Positions 24,717 to 27,042 of a stretch of 27,042 bases of DNA are shown piece by piece. A program made the translations under genes and the position numbers. Positions within the stretch are counted from its first letter, which is position 1, and each line of letters opens with the position of its first letter. The notes under the pieces are model-generated. The model searched no databases. It saw only the letters and a list, made by a program, of their open reading frames with translations, and had not been told where the DNA came from. Source of the stretch: DATMXS01 sp050260275 (lineage in GTDB: Bacteria; Acidobacteriota; Terriglobia; Bryobacterales; Bryobacteraceae). The DNA is taken from positions 1 to 27,042 of the forward strand of contig JBLNBX010000179.1 of the NCBI GenBank assembly GCA_050260275.1, written 5' to 3'.

Positions 24717-25415
24717 TTAGATACTAGCACCTTTACGGGCGCCTGTAAAACGCTTTTTAATCAGAAACCACAGGTTGTACGCGCCGTCCCGCCATGGATT
24801 AAGTTTTATTTCACCCAGCCTTGAAGAGTATTGCACGGGTATCTCTTCAAACCGAATTCGGCGGCGATGTTTGAGCGCTTCGGCCTTGATTTCCTCCGAA
24901 AACGACATGCCGTCCGACTCGAGACTCAAGTAGGGCAGGATAGCCCGGCGGAACACCCACATGCCCGATTGCGAGTCCCTGACCCACCGCAGATACAGGA
25001 TCGACATCGCCAGCGACAGCATCATATTCCCGAACTTGTGCTTGAAACTCATTGCGTTGCGGTTGCGCACGGGGAAGCGGGAGGCGTTCAGGAAATCAGC
25101 GTTGAGGTGCAGCAGCGCCTCTATCAGATACGAGATGGCGTCGACCGGGTAGCTGTGATCGCCGTCAAGTGTAACGATGATGTCCCCGGTGGCGTACTGA
25201 AACCCGCGGCGGTAGGCCCGCCCATAGCCGCGAACGTCCTCGCGGATGACCTCCGCGCCGAAGGAGCGGGCTATGTCCGGCGTGCGGTCGGTCGATCCGT
25301 TATCCACAACGATCACCTGGTCCACGAAGGCCGGCATGCGGCGCATCACCTGCTCGATGCCCTGCTCTTCGTTAAGGCACGGGATGACGACCGTGATCTT
25401 GAGGTCCTTGTACAT
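24717..25415 (-). CDS. Family 2 glycosyltransferase, polyprenyl-phosphate sugar transferase-like (DPM1-like)
   Basis: GT-A enzyme of the dolichol-phosphate-mannose-synthase-like class, which commonly charges a polyprenyl phosphate with a sugar. It is 232 residues from the ATG at 25415 (MYKDLKITVVIPCLNEEQ); an upstream in-frame start at 25439 is less likely. Motifs are PCLNEEQGIEQV, VVDNGSTDRTPDIA, TLDGDHSYP (the DXD-type metal site) and DSQSGMWVFRR, typical of the DPM1-like group. No C-terminal transmembrane domains are present, so it belongs to the soluble, short type. It is the first minus-strand gene of the cluster and is divergent from the secreted hypothetical gene, 53 bases away. Confidence 0.9.
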   Translation of the reverse strand: MYKDLKITVVIPCLNEEQGIEQVMRRMPAFVDQVIVVDNGSTDRTPDIARSFGAEVIREDVRGYGRAYRRGFQYATGDIIVTLDGDHSYPVDAISYLIEALLHLNADFLNASRFPVRNRNAMSFKHKFGNMMLSLAMSILYLRWVRDSQSGMWVFRRAILPYLSLESDGMSFSEEIKAEALKHRRRIRFEEIPVQYSSRLGEIKLNPWRDGAYNLWFLIKKRFTGARKGASI

Positions 25416-25468
25416 GCTAACGGCGGCGAGCGGGCGCAAGCCCGCGCTTGGCTATTATGGTAGCTGCC

Positions 25469-25981
25469 ATGAGACTCGCTGCCGTTCTATTATGCGGCTT
25501 TTTGGCCGCCGCCTCTGCTCCGGCGGCGGACTCCGCGACGCTGGCTGAAACGAAAACCGTTTATCTGCTGCCGATGCCGAATGGCCTGGACCAGTACCTG
25601 GCCAACCAAATCACCCGCGACGCGATCTTCCAGGTCGTGACCGAACCCGCGAAGGCCGACGCCATCATCACGGACCGCCTGGGTCCGGACTTCGAGCGCA
25701 AGATGGCCGAGCTGTTCCCGCCGCCGGCGCCTGCCGAGGAGTCGAAGGAGGAGGAGTCCGGCTCAGATTCGTCCCGCGGTCTGTCTGCCCCGGCGCCTAC
25801 GCCTGTTTCTTCGCTCTCCCGCGCCAAGGGGACACTCTTCATCGTTTCGCAGAGCTCGGGAACGGTGCTGTGGTCCATCTTCGAGAGGCCCAAGAGCACC
25901 GCGCCAAAGGACCTCAACCGCCTGGCGCAGAAGATAGCGGCTCAGCTCGAACGCGATCTCAAGGTTGCGCGGCCGCGCTAG
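25469..25981 (+). CDS. Secreted protein of unknown function (170 aa)
   Basis: I do not recognise a named family. Residues 1-20 (MRLAAVLLCGFLAAASAPAA) form a signal peptide. The first half after cleavage has KTVYLLPMPNGLDQYLANQI and VVTEPAKADAIITDRLG, followed by a low-complexity Pro/Glu/Ser linker (84-115). A second block, SRAKGTLFIVSQSSGTVLWSIFERP, ends in a basic amphipathic helix. The two conserved-looking blocks resemble a small secreted domain with an inserted linker. The frame is open to 25448, but the ATG at 25469 starts the signal peptide. TATTAT at 25453-25458 could be a -10, placing the transcript start about 4 bases before the ATG. Its last 23 bases overlap the convergent glycosyltransferase. 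Confidence 0.75.
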   Translation: MRLAAVLLCGFLAAASAPAADSATLAETKTVYLLPMPNGLDQYLANQITRDAIFQVVTEPAKADAIITDRLGPDFERKMAELFPPPAPAEESKEEESGSDSSRGLSAPAPTPVSSLSRAKGTLFIVSQSSGTVLWSIFERPKSTAPKDLNRLAQKIAAQLERDLKVARPR

Positions 25982-27042
25982 CCCGCGCCGCGCTCCTTTT
26001 CGCGCGTAGCGCGTCGCGGTAGCTCTCCACCAGGCGTCTCGTAGCCGCCGCGGCATCCCACTTACGCTCCACCTCGCGCCGGGCTCGTTCCGCCATCGCG
26101 GCGGCCCGCTCCGGCTCGTTCAGCACGGCAAGCACCCGTTCGGCGAAACCGGCCGAATCGTCGGCAATAAAGCAGAGTTCCCCGTCTTCGCGCGTGATGC
26201 CTTCCGCCCCGAGCCTGGTTGAGATGGCCGGAATGCCCGAGGCGAACGCCTCGAGCAGCTTCACCCGAACTCCCGAACCGGTGAGTATCGGGCAGACCAG
26301 GGCCGCGTATCGCGACAGCGGCTCGCGTATGTCCTCGACGAATCCGCGCAGTTCGAGTCCCTGCGCGGATCCGAACGTGTGCAGCGGCGGCGGATCGGAG
26401 CCCACGACCACGAGCCGCGCATCCGGGCGCGCCGCGCGCACCCGGGGAAGCACCGTGCGCACGAACCACTCGAGCGCGGCGATGTTCGGCTTGTGGCGGA
26501 AGCTTCCGATGAAGAGAATAGTGCCGGGCTCGCGGCCTGAGGCTCGAAACTCGTAGCGCGATACGTCGACTGCGGCTCGGACGCCGACTTCAGTGCGCGA
26601 CGCCAGCCCCGGGGCGAAGCTGAGGAGGTAATCGCGGTTCTCCTGGCTGCACATCTGGATCCGGTCGAAGCGGCGCAGCGCTCTTAACTCGTACCGCAGC
26701 GCGCGAAGGTACTCGTATGCTGCGTTGAAGCTCGAGCACCCCCGGGCGACGGACTGGAAGTAGACGTCGTGCTCGAACAGCGCCTGGGCGATGTGGTGGA
26801 ACTCGCATGCGTACTGAGCCAGCGCTGTATAGTCGAGCTGCACGACGTCGATGCGGCGCGTCAGTATTTGGCGGTGAATCAACCAGGCGAGGTCGGCGCT
26901 GGAGAACTCGCGCACGGCATACGGGGTGATGGATGCGGGTGCGTGTGGGGGCCGGGCGGAGCGGACCAGGAATTCCGCGGATGCGCACGCCTGCGCGATC
27001 TCAGCGTGAGCCTCGCGTTCGCCGGCAGCCTCGAGCAGGCAG
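25959..27042 (-). CDS. Family 4 glycosyltransferase (N-terminus cut by window edge)
   Basis: GT-B glycosyltransferase whose start lies beyond the window. The frame stays open to 27042 and reads coherently upstream of the first internal GTG (26915), with AHAEIAQACASAEFLVRSA preceding the acceptor domain, so 26915 is not the true start. The donor-binding half contains GTILFIGSFRHKPNIAALEWF, LVVVGSDPP, LRGFVEDIREPLSRYAALVCP and GSGVRVKLLEAFASGIPAISTRLGAEGI. That is a common layout for sugar transferases of polysaccharide loci. The visible part is about 361 residues, already near the usual family length. It points the same way as the other glycosyltransferases but is separated from them by the opposite-strand secreted gene, which it overlaps by 23 bases. 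Confidence 0.88.
   Translation of the reverse strand, partial: CLLEAAGEREAHAEIAQACASAEFLVRSARPPHAPASITPYAVREFSSADLAWLIHRQILTRRIDVVQLDYTALAQYACEFHHIAQALFEHDVYFQSVARGCSSFNAAYEYLRALRYELRALRRFDRIQMCSQENRDYLLSFAPGLASRTEVGVRAAVDVSRYEFRASGREPGTILFIGSFRHKPNIAALEWFVRTVLPRVRAARPDARLVVVGSDPPPLHTFGSAQGLELRGFVEDIREPLSRYAALVCPILTGSGVRVKLLEAFASGIPAISTRLGAEGITREDGELCFIADDSAGFAERVLAVLNEPERAAAMAERARREVERKWDAAAATRRLVESYRDALRAKRSAARASAAAQP

Overview
This GC-rich bacterial window carries a replication-origin locus, a hydrogen-metabolism operon and part of a surface-glycan cluster. The dnaA-dnaN-gyrB order flanked by DnaA-box clusters places it at or near oriC. The lineage looks like Acidobacteriota, perhaps the Bryobacterales/Solibacter group. 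I infer this from gene content (an S46 dipeptidyl-peptidase, a long GyrB with a tail insert, palindrome-rich intergenic repeats) and have not proven it.

Layout. 1-956 (minus): a XerC/D-type tyrosine recombinase cut by the window edge, and a tRNA-Gly(GCC) with its own promoter. 1003-6426 (plus): DnaA boxes, dnaA, dnaN, gyrB. 6427-6898: a long non-coding leader with a 10-bp hairpin and two perfect 12-bp palindromes. 6899-13283 (plus): hdrC-hdrB-hdrA-mvhD-mvhG-mvhA, every junction overlapping by 4 or 8 bp. It encodes a complete heterodisulfide-reductase/group 3c [NiFe]-hydrogenase complex of the flavin-based electron-bifurcating type. A terminator-like hairpin follows, then a hydrogenase maturation protease. 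13932-16028 (minus): a secreted S46 dipeptidyl-peptidase, overlapping the protease tail to tail.

16395-19886 (plus): a compact operon of a membrane-anchored SRPBCC protein, a zinc-dependent alcohol dehydrogenase, two tiny charged proteins that may be related, and a membrane-anchored short-chain dehydrogenase. Its function is unknown, and it is the least familiar gene set here. 19887-20330: a non-coding block of stem-loops resembling a dispersed palindromic repeat. 20331-25415 (minus): four glycosyltransferases with alanine racemase at the downstream end, i.e. an envelope polysaccharide locus. 25469-25981 (plus): a secreted protein of unknown function. 25959-27042 (minus): another glycosyltransferase, cut by the window edge.

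How they work together. The hydrogenase (MvhAG) would pass electrons from H2 through MvhD to the flavin in HdrA. HdrA would split them between a low-potential ferredoxin and a disulfide-type acceptor at HdrBC. The acceptor in this non-methanogen is unknown. No HypABCDEF, methanogenesis or sulfate-reduction genes lie in the window. I saw no CRISPR array, insertion sequence or rRNA.
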